Source: Coprobacillaceae bacterium UN01-12pH3A (GTDB taxonomy: Bacteria > Bacillota_I > Bacilli_A > Erysipelotrichales > Coprobacillaceae). Taken from it: a DNA stretch of 23,109 nt. Each line of letters starts with the position of its first letter. The stretch's first letter is position 1. Shown one piece after another: positions 6,822-14,268 of the stretch. A model generated the notes under the pieces. It was not told where the DNA came from. It ran no database searches and saw nothing but the letters and a program-made list of their open reading frames with translations. Where the stretch lies: the NCBI GenBank assembly GCA_027676805.1, contig JAQENU010000019.1:1-23109 (forward strand). The letters are read 5' to 3'. The position numbers and the translations under genes are program-made.

Positions 6822-7056
6822 AGGTACGCTTTCTTATGATAAGGATGGCGATCCAGTAAATGGCAATGATGCTCAGCATGACTGCGAACTGATCCAACGG
6901 TCCGGTTGCCATTTTAGCGGCAATGAGACAAAAGGTAATGCCAATCACATAATCATATAATGTGAGATGCTTTATTTCTTTGCCGCCCCATAGCTTAACG
7001 GTAATACATAATACGATAATGGAACTGACAGCCATCACGATCGTTTCTAAAATCAT
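6820..7056 (-). CDS. short DUF421/YetF-like membrane domain protein
   Basis: This 78-residue protein has three predicted helices (about 5-21, 36-50, 57-74). The KLWGGKEIKHLTLYDYVIGI stretch matches the GK..I..LT.fDyVigI signature of the N-terminal membrane part of DUF421 (YetF/YdfS-type) proteins. The soluble C-terminal domain those proteins carry is absent. After the stop there is only the shared terminator, so no remnant is left. ATG at 7056 has GAGGTG 6 bases upstream, better than the longer frame up to 7104. It may be a natural minimal form or the stable product of an old truncation. The function of the family is poorly known; roles in envelope or spore membrane have been reported for some members. 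Confidence 0.7.
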   Translation of the reverse strand: MILETIVMAVSSIIVLCITVKLWGGKEIKHLTLYDYVIGITFCLIAAKMATGPLDQFAVMLSIIAIYWIAILIIRKRT

Positions 7057-7074
7057 CCTCTTCACCTCAAAATA

Positions 7075-7104
7075 AGTATAACCATTTCTATTATTAGTAA
7101 ACAA
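7075..7104 (-). promoter_or_regulatory. promoter of the DUF421-like gene
   Basis: On the minus strand TTGTTT (7099-7104) and TATACT (7075-7080) are 18 bases apart. They lie just upstream of the GAGGTG site. Confidence 0.55.
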
Positions 7105-7139
7105 ATGTTTAGTATATTTTTAGTAACAAACAATATATT

Positions 7140-7160
7140 CAACATATAAACAGTATGTTG
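7140..7160. promoter_or_regulatory. inverted repeat upstream of the XRE regulator, possible operator
   Basis: CAACATA and TATGTTG form a perfect 7-bp inverted repeat around a 7-base spacer. It lies in the 166-base gap between the divergent DUF421-like gene and the XRE gene. Its centre is about 70 bases before the XRE start. An operator for the XRE protein is possible but not shown. Confidence 0.35.
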
Positions 7161-7222
7161 TACAGCCTAGCTATCCACTTTATCAGTAAATTTCTATACA
7201 ATAATAAAAGAGGAGTGGAACT

Positions 7223-7648
7223 ATGGATGAATTATCTCATAAGATATCTAATTATGTAAGAGAAACAAGATTGGATAAGAATCTTACTGTAACCAATGTC
7301 GTCAATAACTGTTCGTTAAGTCGTTCTTATATTAATATGATTGAATCAGGCAGAAATCCTAAAACGAATAAGCCGATTATTCCAACTTTAGAAACAGTCG
7401 AGCAATTATGTAAAGGTTTAGGTGTATCGAAAATTGAATTTCTTACTAAAGTGGGTTTTATTGATACCCGCGATGATGACCCTTTGCTGAATTATAATAT
7501 GACTTTAGAAGAATTAATTACATATAAAACCGCTGTATCCAATATCGCTTTCGATCAATTGTCATTTGATGAAAGAGAACATATTCTAACAGCGGTCGAT
7601 GAATTTATTAATTTTCAGATTTTTAAAATTCTAAGCAGGAATAAATAG
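7223..7648 (+). CDS. XRE-family transcriptional regulator
   Basis: This 141-residue protein has an N-terminal Cro/C1-type helix-turn-helix at about residues 8-70 (YVRETRLDKNLTVTNVV, then SLSRSYINMIESGR as the recognition part and LETVEQLCKGLGVS as the last helices). The C-terminal 65 residues are acidic and helical (FDQLSFDEREHILTAVDEF) and may mediate dimerisation. No ligand or protease motif is seen. A GAGGAGTGG site lies 4-10 bases before the ATG. Its last 26 bases overlap the end of mutY on the other strand, with no room for a separate terminator. Its targets are unknown; the upstream inverted repeat and the divergent DUF421-like gene are candidates. Similar short HTH proteins occur on mobile elements, but nothing else mobile is visible here. 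Confidence 0.85.
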   Translation: MDELSHKISNYVRETRLDKNLTVTNVVNNCSLSRSYINMIESGRNPKTNKPIIPTLETVEQLCKGLGVSKIEFLTKVGFIDTRDDDPLLNYNMTLEELITYKTAVSNIAFDQLSFDEREHILTAVDEFINFQIFKILSRNK

Positions 7649-8651
7649 CTTTTAACACTTTAATATGGGCAGTTGAAATCGGCAGTTCGTCGATTTCTTT
7701 TTTCGTATATAAGTTTTTACTGTCTGAGTTCAGTCTGAACAGATAGACATGCATATACCAAGTGCGATGAGAAAAGACATGCTTGATATCTTTGACATGA
7801 TCAATGACATCAATATCTAATCCGGTCTCTTCTTTAAATGCTTCAATGAAGGTATAAGGACTCTCGACGGCATACTGCGGACAGCCATATAAATTAGCAA
7901 GCAAACCATCGGGACCGTTTTTAATCAGATAAAGCTTCTCCTGATAATAAATACCACCGGTAATATAATGAATATCCTGATTGCTTTTCTTTTTTATATT
8001 AATAGGCAAAACATCTTGACGATGCTGCTGATGGGCAAGACAGTGCTGAACGATCGGACATTTTTCACAAGCGGGATTTTTAGGTCGGCAGATCGTTGCT
8101 CCTAAATCCATGATGGCTTGATTAAAATCACCGGCACAAACCCCTTTTACTAATTCATCGCCGATGGCTTGAATCTGCTTCATGGTTTTAGGCAGGGCAA
8201 TATTGTCCTCCATATTATATAAACGACTGATGATACGCAAACCATTGCCGTCTAAAGCAAAGACGTTCAGATCAAAAGCAATCGATCCGACAGCATTAGC
8301 GGTATAGGGACCGATCCCCTTTAAGGCGAGTAGTTTTTCTATATCTCCGATCATTTTTCCCTGATAGTCTTCCGCGATCATTTTAGCGGAAGCCTGCAAA
8401 TTACGGGCTCTGGAATAATAGCCTAAGCCTTCCCAATATTTATAAACTTCCTCCAAAGGAGCAGAAGCGAGATCTAAAGGGGTTTTAAATCGATTGGTGA
8501 AACGTAAATAATAAGGAATGACCGTATCGACTTGGGTCTGCTGAAGCATGATTTCGCTGATCCAAATAAAATAGGGGTCTTTGGTATGGCGCCAGGGAAG
8601 ATCGCGTTTGTTTTGATCGTACCAAGCTAATAAGTCTAAAGCTATGCTCAT
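7623..8651 (-). CDS. mutY: A/G-specific adenine DNA glycosylase MutY
   Basis: This 342-residue protein removes adenine paired with 8-oxoguanine in base excision repair. LPWRHTKDPYFIWISEIMLQQTQV near 18-41 carries the catalytic glutamate E33. LKGIGPYTANAV near 110-121 is the helix-hairpin-helix, and FALDGNG near 131-137 supplies catalytic D134. C188, C195, C198 and C204 (C-x6-C-x2-C-x5-C) bind the [4Fe-4S] cluster. The C-terminal part (about 225-340, with VFSHRTWYMHVY) is the NUDIX-like domain that reads 8-oxoguanine. The length is usual for the family. The start has GGAGAG 4 bases upstream. The gene stands alone on the minus strand and its 3' end overlaps the convergent XRE gene by 26 bp. Confidence 0.96.
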   Translation of the reverse strand: MSIALDLLAWYDQNKRDLPWRHTKDPYFIWISEIMLQQTQVDTVIPYYLRFTNRFKTPLDLASAPLEEVYKYWEGLGYYSRARNLQASAKMIAEDYQGKMIGDIEKLLALKGIGPYTANAVGSIAFDLNVFALDGNGLRIISRLYNMEDNIALPKTMKQIQAIGDELVKGVCAGDFNQAIMDLGATICRPKNPACEKCPIVQHCLAHQQHRQDVLPINIKKKSNQDIHYITGGIYYQEKLYLIKNGPDGLLANLYGCPQYAVESPYTFIEAFKEETGLDIDVIDHVKDIKHVFSHRTWYMHVYLFRLNSDSKNLYTKKEIDELPISTAHIKVLKAIYSCLEF

Positions 8652-8680
8652 AAATCTCTCCGTTTTCTTTAATCTTTATC

Positions 8681-8704
8681 ATATTCATGACTCTTGGTGA
8701 ATAT
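8681..8704. promoter_or_regulatory. inverted repeat in the mutY upstream region
   Basis: ATATTCA (8681-8687) and TGAATAT (8698-8704) form a 7-bp inverted repeat with a 10-base spacer. It overlaps a TATGAT -10-like element for mutY on the minus strand (8678-8683). It may be an operator, but short AT-rich repeats also arise by chance. Confidence 0.25.
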
Positions 8705-8749
8705 CATATATCACAATCGTTAAAAATGCAAAAATAATGATGATATGAA

Positions 8750-8778
8750 TGGAAAAAAACACTAAAAAATGGTATAAA
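8750..8778 (+). promoter_or_regulatory. promoter of darA
   Basis: TATAAA at 8773-8778 is preceded by TGG (extended -10). A TGGAAA -35-like hexamer lies 17 bases upstream. The darA start follows 21 bases later. Confidence 0.55.
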
Positions 8779-8799
8779 TAAAGTAAGGGGAGTGATAAC

Positions 8800-9126
8800 A
8801 TGAAATTAATTATTGGTATCATTAATAAAGAAGATGCAACTTCTACAACCAAAGCACTAAACGCTGCCGGATATTATGTTACAAAATTAGCGGCAACTGG
8901 GGGATTTCTAAAAAGGGGAAATATTACGATTCTAATTGGTACGGATGAAGAAAAAGTACCTGCCGCTTTGGAAATTATTGATCAGAATGCGAAAAAACGC
9001 ATGGAAAAAGAAAATGCCGCTTCAGCTAAGGCGTTGGAAGAACCTCGTGATAAAACAGCGATGGAAGGGGTTATCGGCGGAGCCACAGTGTTTGTAGTAG
9101 AAGTCGATCGATTCGAGAAAATTTAG
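8800..9126 (+). CDS. darA: PII-like cyclic-di-AMP receptor DarA/PstA
   Basis: This 108-residue protein matches the trimeric PII-like c-di-AMP binders of Bacillota (B. subtilis DarA/YaaQ, S. aureus and Listeria PstA). It starts MKLIIGIINKEDA, has the signature TKLAATGGFLKRGNITILIG near 28-47, and ends GGATVFVVEVDRFEKI. The threonine and glycine-rich stretch lines the nucleotide pocket in the known family. The length equals that of B. subtilis DarA (about 109). GGGGAG lies 7-8 bases before the ATG. The gene is monocistronic, with its own promoter and a UUCG-loop terminator that overlaps the stop codon. It implies that this organism uses c-di-AMP signalling; the downstream partner is not known from the sequence. 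Confidence 0.95.
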   Translation: MKLIIGIINKEDATSTTKALNAAGYYVTKLAATGGFLKRGNITILIGTDEEKVPAALEIIDQNAKKRMEKENAASAKALEEPRDKTAMEGVIGGATVFVVEVDRFEKI

Positions 9127-9151
9127 ATGCTTCGGCATCTATTTTTATTTT
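9124..9151 (+). terminator. intrinsic terminator with TTCG tetraloop after darA
   Basis: The TAGATGC arm (9124-9130), TTCG loop and GCATCTA arm (9135-9141) form a perfect 7-bp stem, followed by TTTTATTTTG. The stem begins with the darA stop codon itself. Confidence 0.88.
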
Positions 9152-9153
9152 GT

Positions 9154-9182
9154 TTGACAATGTCGAAATTTGAAATTATAGT
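9154..9182 (+). promoter_or_regulatory. promoter of the capA-like operon
   Basis: A perfect TTGACA at 9154-9159 and TATAGT at 9177-9182 are 17 bases apart. It starts at the edge of the darA terminator and lies 28 bases before the capA-like start. Confidence 0.8.
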
Positions 9183-9209
9183 TAAATAAGAATAGAAAAG
9201 AGGTGCCTC

Positions 9210-10400
9210 ATGAATAAAAAAATAATCTTTGCTCTCATCCCTGTTATCTGTCTGTTTGCAGCAATCGTGTTTTTAAAAAATGATCCGGTTGTCCATCCTT
9301 TAAAAGAGACAGCGACTAAAGCAGAAACAACACAGCGGGAGGTAACAGCGTCTATTACAGGGGATCTGCTGTTTGAGGGACCTTTGTATGAGTGGATGGA
9401 TCATTATCAGTTTGGAAACTATTTTGATCAGGTCAAGCCATATTTAAAAGGTGATCTGATCATTGGTAATCAAGAGGTTTTGGTCGGTGGTGATGATTTA
9501 GGTATCAGCGGCTGGGGATATTCCTTTAATGCCCCCTATACAATCGGAGAACAATTGCCGAGTTTAGGCTTTAACGTGCTGACACTAGCGAATAATCATG
9601 AAAATGATCGTGGATTACAAGGGATCAAGAATACTCGTCAGTTATTTGATAAGCTGGATATGTTTACCAGTGGTATGTATCTTTCACAAGAGGAAAGAAA
9701 TCAGACGCCTGTCATTGAAAAGAATGGTGTACGCTTTGGCGTGCTGGCATATACGTATTCTACGAATAGTTATGTAGGATCAGATTACGATTATGCGATT
9801 CCTTATTTTTTGGATGCCAATTTACAGTTTACGGATGAATATAGAGAGATTCTAAAACGTGATGTAGAAGCCGCAAAAGAAGTCAGTGATGTCGTGATTG
9901 TGGCGATGCATTGGGGGACAGAATTTACTTATGATCTGACATCCAGTCAGCGCTCTGCTGCGGAATATTTAAATGAATTAGGTGTCGACCTGATTATTGG
10001 CAATCATTCTCATTGCTTGCAGCCAATGGAATATTTAACCAGTTCGACAGGGCATCAGACATTTGTGATCTACTCACTGGGAAATTTTGTTTCTGCAGAT
10101 GTTGTGGTTGACCGTTCCAGTGAACTTTTTAAAAACATGTATCAAGTCGGCGGAATTGTCAACTTAACGATTTGTCATGACATGGCAACCAAGGAAACGA
10201 AAATAGAAAATGTCGAACTGACTCCGGTTGTCAATCAATATGAAAATGATTACCAGAATTTCAGGCTGATTCCTTTTAACCAATATAATGAAACATTGGC
10301 AAGTCAGCATTACCGCCGCCAGTATAGTGACATGTTTACATATGAAGTGATCAGACAGCAAATCGATCAGCTTTATGATGAAAGTATCACCATCAATTAA
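9210..10400 (+). CDS. CapA/YwtB-family metallophosphatase-like protein, membrane-anchored
   Basis: This 396-residue protein has an uncleaved signal anchor at about residues 4-22, so the rest is outside. The CapA (PGA_cap) domain follows: ITGDLLFEG near 49-57, GDLIIGNQEV near 81-90, GFNVLTLANNHENDRG near 120-135, VAMHWGTEF near 231-239, DLIIGNHSHCLQPME near 260-274 and VIYSLGNFVS near 286-295. These are the metal-binding motifs of the calcineurin-like fold. CapA of B. anthracis takes part in poly-gamma-glutamate capsule export, but most homologues lie outside capsule operons and their substrate is unknown. No capB/capC genes are nearby, so a capsule role is not supported. The promoter is strong and AGAGGTG precedes the ATG. 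It is first gene of an operon with a HAD phosphatase 9 bases downstream. Confidence 0.9.
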   Translation: MNKKIIFALIPVICLFAAIVFLKNDPVVHPLKETATKAETTQREVTASITGDLLFEGPLYEWMDHYQFGNYFDQVKPYLKGDLIIGNQEVLVGGDDLGISGWGYSFNAPYTIGEQLPSLGFNVLTLANNHENDRGLQGIKNTRQLFDKLDMFTSGMYLSQEERNQTPVIEKNGVRFGVLAYTYSTNSYVGSDYDYAIPYFLDANLQFTDEYREILKRDVEAAKEVSDVVIVAMHWGTEFTYDLTSSQRSAAEYLNELGVDLIIGNHSHCLQPMEYLTSSTGHQTFVIYSLGNFVSADVVVDRSSELFKNMYQVGGIVNLTICHDMATKETKIENVELTPVVNQYENDYQNFRLIPFNQYNETLASQHYRRQYSDMFTYEVIRQQIDQLYDESITIN

Positions 10401-10409
10401 GGAGACAAG

Positions 10410-11099
10410 ATGAATAAAGTTTGTATATTTGATTTAGATGGGACATTAATAGATTCCCTTGAAGATTTAGCGACAGCTGGAAATTATTTAATGGAACAGC
10501 TTGGCTATCCGACACACCCAATCGACGCCTATAAGTTGTTTGTAGGCAGCGGAATTAAGAACCTGATTCTTCGGGCAATACCGGATAGGTCTTTGGATGA
10601 AGCACAATTAAATAAAGCGATGGAGCTTTATATGACCTATTACAGTCAGCATTGCAGTGTATTCACAACGATTTATCCGCAAATTACAGAAGCTTTAGAT
10701 GCGTTAAAAATCATGGGATATCAATTGGCAGTTGTGACCAATAAGCCGGATGTTATCGCTAAAAAGATCGTTGAAGATTTATTTGGTGATCGTTTTTCCT
10801 ATGTGTATGGACAAGTTGAGCATATTCCTGTGAAGCCTGATCCTACTTTAGTGGAACGGGTTTTAAAAAAGACAGAGGTATTAAAAGCGAATGCTTACTA
10901 TATTGGTGATAGCGATGTCGATATCTTTACGGCAAAAAATGCGGGAATCGCTTCTATCGGCTGTCTTTGGGGGAACCGTACAGAAGCAGAACTGAAACAA
11001 GCCGGAGCAAAATTTTTGGCTAAAGATGCTAAGGATATAGTGGATATAATCAGAGGTGAAGAAAATGATCGTAGTGAGTCAATGCTTGTTAGGGGATAA
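10410..11099 (+). CDS. HAD-superfamily phosphatase, phosphoglycolate phosphatase-like
   Basis: This 229-residue protein has all HAD motifs: FDLDGTL at 7-13 (nucleophile D8, acid D10), VVTNKP at 108-113 (T110), K142 in IPVKPDP, and GDSDVDIFTAKNAG at 166-179. A helical cap lies between motifs I and II (subclass IA), as in Gph and PpaX. Substrates of this group include 2-phosphoglycolate and pyrophosphate, and the sequence does not choose between them. TAAGGAGAC lies before the ATG. It follows the capA-like gene by 9 bases, and its last 35 bases overlap the DUF523 gene, so the three are one operon. The final tail (residues after 217) is encoded in the overlap. Confidence 0.92.
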   Translation: MNKVCIFDLDGTLIDSLEDLATAGNYLMEQLGYPTHPIDAYKLFVGSGIKNLILRAIPDRSLDEAQLNKAMELYMTYYSQHCSVFTTIYPQITEALDALKIMGYQLAVVTNKPDVIAKKIVEDLFGDRFSYVYGQVEHIPVKPDPTLVERVLKKTEVLKANAYYIGDSDVDIFTAKNAGIASIGCLWGNRTEAELKQAGAKFLAKDAKDIVDIIRGEENDRSESMLVRG

Positions 11100-11481
11100 C
11101 TGCAAATATAACGGCGGCAACAATTACAGTCAAAAAGTCGTCGATTATCTAAAAAATAAAGAATACATAGCAGTATGTCCTGAACAATTAGGTGGGCTGC
11201 CCACACCAAGAACGCCGTGCGAATGCTGTGGGAAACGCATTATAAATAAAGATGGGGAAGATAAGACTCCGGCATTTATTGATGGGGCAGAGCGATGTTT
11301 AAAGCTCATTGAAGATAAAGAGATTGAATGTGCTGTTTTGCAGCCAAGAAGCCCTAGCTGCGGCAAGGGAAGCATCTATGACGGTTCGTTTACAGGGACA
11401 TTAACTGTAGGAAACGGAGTCTTTGCTAAGATGCTGCTAGAGCGGGGAATTGTCGTTAAACATGAGGATGAGCTTGACTAA
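11065..11481 (+). CDS. DUF523 family protein, TudS-like thiouracil/thiouridine desulfidase
   Basis: This 138-residue protein has the full DUF523 pattern: SQCLLGDNCKYNGGNN near 5-20, VCPEQLGGLPTPR near 37-49, PCECCGK, and QPRSPSCGKGSIYDGSFTG near 93-111. Family members studied as TudS carry a [4Fe-4S] cluster held by three cysteines and remove sulfur from 2-thiouracil or 4-thio-UMP, which recycles tRNA thio-bases. Likely ligands here are the cysteines of SQCLLG, VCPE and SPSCG. ATG at 11065 has GAGGTGA 5 bases upstream; the GTG at 11056 lies in that site and is rejected. It starts inside the HAD gene (35-bp overlap), so translation is probably coupled. The exact substrate is unproven. Confidence 0.88.
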   Translation: MIVVSQCLLGDNCKYNGGNNYSQKVVDYLKNKEYIAVCPEQLGGLPTPRTPCECCGKRIINKDGEDKTPAFIDGAERCLKLIEDKEIECAVLQPRSPSCGKGSIYDGSFTGTLTVGNGVFAKMLLERGIVVKHEDELD

Positions 11482-11488
11482 TTTTTGG

Positions 11489-11516
11489 TTGAATAAAGTT
11501 GAAAATATGGGATAAT
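11489..11516 (+). promoter_or_regulatory. promoter of the malic enzyme gene
   Basis: TTGAAT (11489-11494) and GATAAT (11511-11516) are 16 bases apart. Transcription would begin near 11523, which places the upstream ATG at 11528 too close to the RNA end and supports the start at 11543. Confidence 0.55.
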
Positions 11517-11542
11517 GGAAGAGACGAATGGAGAGTGACAGA

Positions 11543-12724
11543 ATGAGTGATGTATATCAAGAAGCGTTAAAATTACATGAAGCAGCAAAAGGAAAATTAG
11601 AAGTAGGATTAAAAGTCTCTTTAGATAAAAAAGAAGATCTATCATTAGCGTATACCCCGGGAGTTGCACAGCCTTGCCGTGAGATTGCGAAAAATCCGGA
11701 TGACGCTTATAAATACACATGGAAATCTAACAGTGTAGCGGTTGTAACAGATGGAACAGCAGTGTTGGGATTAGGGGATATCGGACCTGCCGCAGCGCTG
11801 CCGGTAATGGAAGGAAAATCAATCTTATTCAAGAAATTCGGAAATGTGGATGCCGTTCCTATTTGTTTGGATACGAAAGATCCTAAAGAGATCATTCAGA
11901 TCGTAAAAAGCATTGCTCCCGGATTTGGTGGAATCAATTTAGAAGATATCAGTGCACCAAGATGTGTGGAAATAGAAAGAACATTGATTGAAGAATTGGA
12001 TATTCCGGTATTTCACGATGATCAGCATGGAACGGCAATCGTAGTGACTGCGGGACTGATCAACGCCTTAAAAGTCGTTAACAAAAAAGCAGAAGATATT
12101 ACCGTAGTGGTCAGCGGAACCGGTGCTGCCGGAAGCTCTATTATTAAAATGATTAAACAGCTGGGAGTTAAAGAAATCTATGGCTTTAATATTAATGGGA
12201 TTGTGTTAAAAGAAGATCAGGAACAATATGACTTCCTGACAAAAGAGCTGGCTGAGATCACAAACTCTCAAAATAAACGTATGACAATGGCAGAAGCTTT
12301 AAAAGAAGCGGATGTTTTTATCGGTGTTTCAGCGCCTAAAATATTAACGAAGGAAATGGCTGCCGGAATGAAAAAAGATGCGATTGTCTTTGCAATGGCA
12401 AACCCGGAACCGGAGATAATGTATGATGATGCGAAAGCTGTCGGTGTCCGTGTGATGGGAACCGGGCGTTCTGATTTTCCAAATCAGATCAATAATGTTT
12501 TGGCATTCCCGGGATTGTTTAGAGGAGCATTAGATGTTCGGGCTAAAAAAATCAATGAGGAAATGAAATTAGCGGCATCGATGGGACTGGCTTCTTTAGT
12601 TAGTGAAGAGGAATTATCAGAAACCTACATTATCCCTGAAGCAATGGATCCGCGGGTTGCTAAAGTGGTGGCTAAAGCAGTATCAGAAGCTGCTGTACGT
12701 ACACATGTCGCAAGAACGGAATAA
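11543..12724 (+). CDS. NAD(P)-dependent malic enzyme (short bacterial type)
   Basis: This 393-residue enzyme decarboxylates malate to pyruvate and CO2 with reduction of NAD(P). The motifs are [11 protein letters not shown] near 36-45 (catalytic Y38 region), [16 protein letters not shown] near 67-82, EGKSILF with the catalytic lysine near 92, [11 protein letters not shown] near 131-141 and FHDDQHGT near 157-164 (metal-binding acids). The dinucleotide-binding [10 protein letters not shown] lies near 190-199. It is the YtsJ/MaeA-like short form without the phosphotransacetylase domain of MaeB. ATG at 11543 with GGAGAG 8 bases upstream is chosen over ATG at 11528. The coenzyme cannot be told by eye. 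It has its own promoter and terminator, so it is probably a single-gene unit. Confidence 0.95.
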   Translation: MSDVYQEALKLHEAAKGKLEVGLKVSLDKKEDLSLAYTPGVAQPCREIAKNPDDAYKYTWKSNSVAVVTDGTAVLGLGDIGPAAALPVMEGKSILFKKFGNVDAVPICLDTKDPKEIIQIVKSIAPGFGGINLEDISAPRCVEIERTLIEELDIPVFHDDQHGTAIVVTAGLINALKVVNKKAEDITVVVSGTGAAGSSIIKMIKQLGVKEIYGFNINGIVLKEDQEQYDFLTKELAEITNSQNKRMTMAEALKEADVFIGVSAPKILTKEMAAGMKKDAIVFAMANPEPEIMYDDAKAVGVRVMGTGRSDFPNQINNVLAFPGLFRGALDVRAKKINEEMKLAASMGLASLVSEEELSETYIIPEAMDPRVAKVVAKAVSEAAVRTHVARTE

Positions 12725-12740
12725 TCTTCTGTTCTTTTTT
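12712..12740 (+). terminator. intrinsic terminator after the malic enzyme gene
   Basis: AAGAACGGAA (12712-12721) pairs with TTCTGTTCTT (12727-12736), with one G-U pair and a 5-base loop, then more T. It overlaps the last codons and the stop. Confidence 0.75.
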
Positions 12741-12754
12741 AATGTGTATATGAT

Positions 12755-12783
12755 TTGCATTTAAAGCATGCATTCGATATAAT
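12755..12783 (+). promoter_or_regulatory. promoter of the FAD oxidoreductase gene
   Basis: TTGCAT (12755-12760) and TATAAT (12778-12783) are exactly 17 bases apart. An in-frame TTG at 12755 is the -35 itself, so the longer reading frame is excluded. Confidence 0.8.
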
Positions 12784-12811
12784 ACCAAAGGCTTTAATGA
12801 AAGGTGATTGG

Positions 12812-14233
12812 ATGGAAAAAAATTATGATGTTATTATAGTTGGTGCTGGTCCAGCTGGAATTATGGCAAGCTATGAATTGTATTTAAAACAACCAGAATT
12901 AAAAGTGTTATTAGTGGATAAAGGACAGGATGTTATGTATCGCCGCTGTCCGATTAAGGAAAAGAAAATAAAATCTTGTCCGGTCATTAAAGATAATGAA
13001 CCGGGATGTCTGCCTGCATGCTCAATTACTGCCGGATTTGGCGGGGCCGGGGCATACAGTGATGGAAAATTTAATATAACCAGTGAATTTGGCGGATGGC
13101 TGACTGATTATATGAATGATGATGAGGTCATCAAAGCAATTAAATATGTAGATCAGCTATATTTAAAACATGGTGCGACAAAGGAGATAACTGATCCGAC
13201 TACCCAAAAAGTAAAAGAGATCGAGCATCGCGGCTATGCGGTAGGCTTGAAATTGCTTCGCGCTCAGGTACGTCATTTAGGAACGGAAGAAAACTTAAAG
13301 ATTATGACAGCCATGTCTAACGAATTAAAAGAACATATTGATATTCTGTTTAAAACAGCAGTGAAGGATATTCTTGTTGAAGAACGTCAGGCAAAAGGGA
13401 TTGAACTCACAAACGGTGAAAAGATTTATTCTAAAAAAGTAGTGGTTGCTCCGGGACGTGACGGATCTGCCTGGCTGACCAAATGCTTAAAACAGCATGG
13501 TGTTGAGCTTTACAATAATCAGGTGGATATTGGGGTTCGTGTGGAAACAAGCAATATCGTTATGGAAGAAATCAACAAGAATCTTTACGAAGGGAAATTC
13601 GTGTATAATACATCGGTCGGAACAAGAGTCAGAACCTTCTGCTCCAATCCTTCCGGACATGTTGTTATTGAAAATCATTCCGGCACCATGTTGGCAAATG
13701 GACATGCCTATCATGATCCGGCTTTAGGCAGCAGCAACACTAATTTTGCGCTGTTAGTTTCTCATACATTCTCAGAACCGTTTAATCAGCCTAATGAATT
13801 TGCCAATGCCATCGGTCAATTGGCAAACAAGCTGTCCAACGGAAGTATTATCGTGCAAAAATACGGCGATATTAAAAAAGGGCGTCGTACAACAGAAAAA
13901 CGTTTAAAAGAAGGCTATACGATTCCGACTTTAAAAGAAGCGGTACCGGGAGATCTTGGCTTAGTACTGCCTTACAATACCATGAAATCAATCATTGAGA
14001 TGATTGAAGTATTGGATCATGTAACTCCGGGAATTGCAAATGAGCATACCTTATTGTATGGAGTAGAAGCAAAATTCTATTCTGCCCGTCCAAAAGTAAG
14101 AGAAGGCTTTGAAAGCGAAATCGATAACTTATATGTTGCCGGAGACGGAGCTGGTCTGACCAGAGGATTAGCGCAGGCAGGAGCAAACGGTGTGATTGTT
14201 TCTCGCCATATTATCCAACAATTAAAGAAATAA
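12812..14233 (+). CDS. FAD-dependent oxidoreductase, COG2509-type
   Basis: This 473-residue flavoprotein has the dinucleotide-binding VIIVGAGPAGIMASYEL at about 7-23 and an acid-ending second strand (KVLLVDKGQ). ITAGFGGAGAYSDGKFN follows near 79-95, and the FAD C-terminal motif NLYVAGDGAGLTRGLAQAG near 446-464. This matches the uncharacterised 'FAD-dependent dehydrogenase' group COG2509, related to the HI0933/thiamine-like flavoproteins. Several cysteines cluster at about 44-73 (RRCPIKEKKIKSCP, GCLPAC) and may hold a metal or act in redox, which is known for this group only as conservation. AAAGGTG lies 6 bases before ATG 12812. It is a single gene with its own promoter and a strong terminator. 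The substrate is unknown. Confidence 0.9.
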   Translation: MEKNYDVIIVGAGPAGIMASYELYLKQPELKVLLVDKGQDVMYRRCPIKEKKIKSCPVIKDNEPGCLPACSITAGFGGAGAYSDGKFNITSEFGGWLTDYMNDDEVIKAIKYVDQLYLKHGATKEITDPTTQKVKEIEHRGYAVGLKLLRAQVRHLGTEENLKIMTAMSNELKEHIDILFKTAVKDILVEERQAKGIELTNGEKIYSKKVVVAPGRDGSAWLTKCLKQHGVELYNNQVDIGVRVETSNIVMEEINKNLYEGKFVYNTSVGTRVRTFCSNPSGHVVIENHSGTMLANGHAYHDPALGSSNTNFALLVSHTFSEPFNQPNEFANAIGQLANKLSNGSIIVQKYGDIKKGRRTTEKRLKEGYTIPTLKEAVPGDLGLVLPYNTMKSIIEMIEVLDHVTPGIANEHTLLYGVEAKFYSARPKVREGFESEIDNLYVAGDGAGLTRGLAQAGANGVIVSRHIIQQLKK

Positions 14234-14237
14234 AAAT

Positions 14238-14262
14238 GACCCCTAGTAAAAAGCTAGGGGTC
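14238..14262. terminator. bidirectional terminator between FAD oxidoreductase and GH25 genes
   Basis: GACCCCTAG and CTAGGGGTC form a perfect 9-bp stem with a 7-base loop. On the minus strand it is followed by ATTTTTATTT. The + side T tract is poorer. It serves both convergent genes. Confidence 0.85.
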
Positions 14263-14268
14263 TATGTA

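Noticed and set aside
9210..11481. capsule (poly-gamma-glutamate) operon
   Set aside because: Only a CapA-like protein is present. No CapB/PgsB ligase or CapC/PgsC is found, and the neighbours are a HAD phosphatase and a desulfidase.
13497..13727. 76-codon + frame inside the FAD oxidoreductase gene
   Set aside because: It is a shifted-frame shadow of a conserved flavoprotein.
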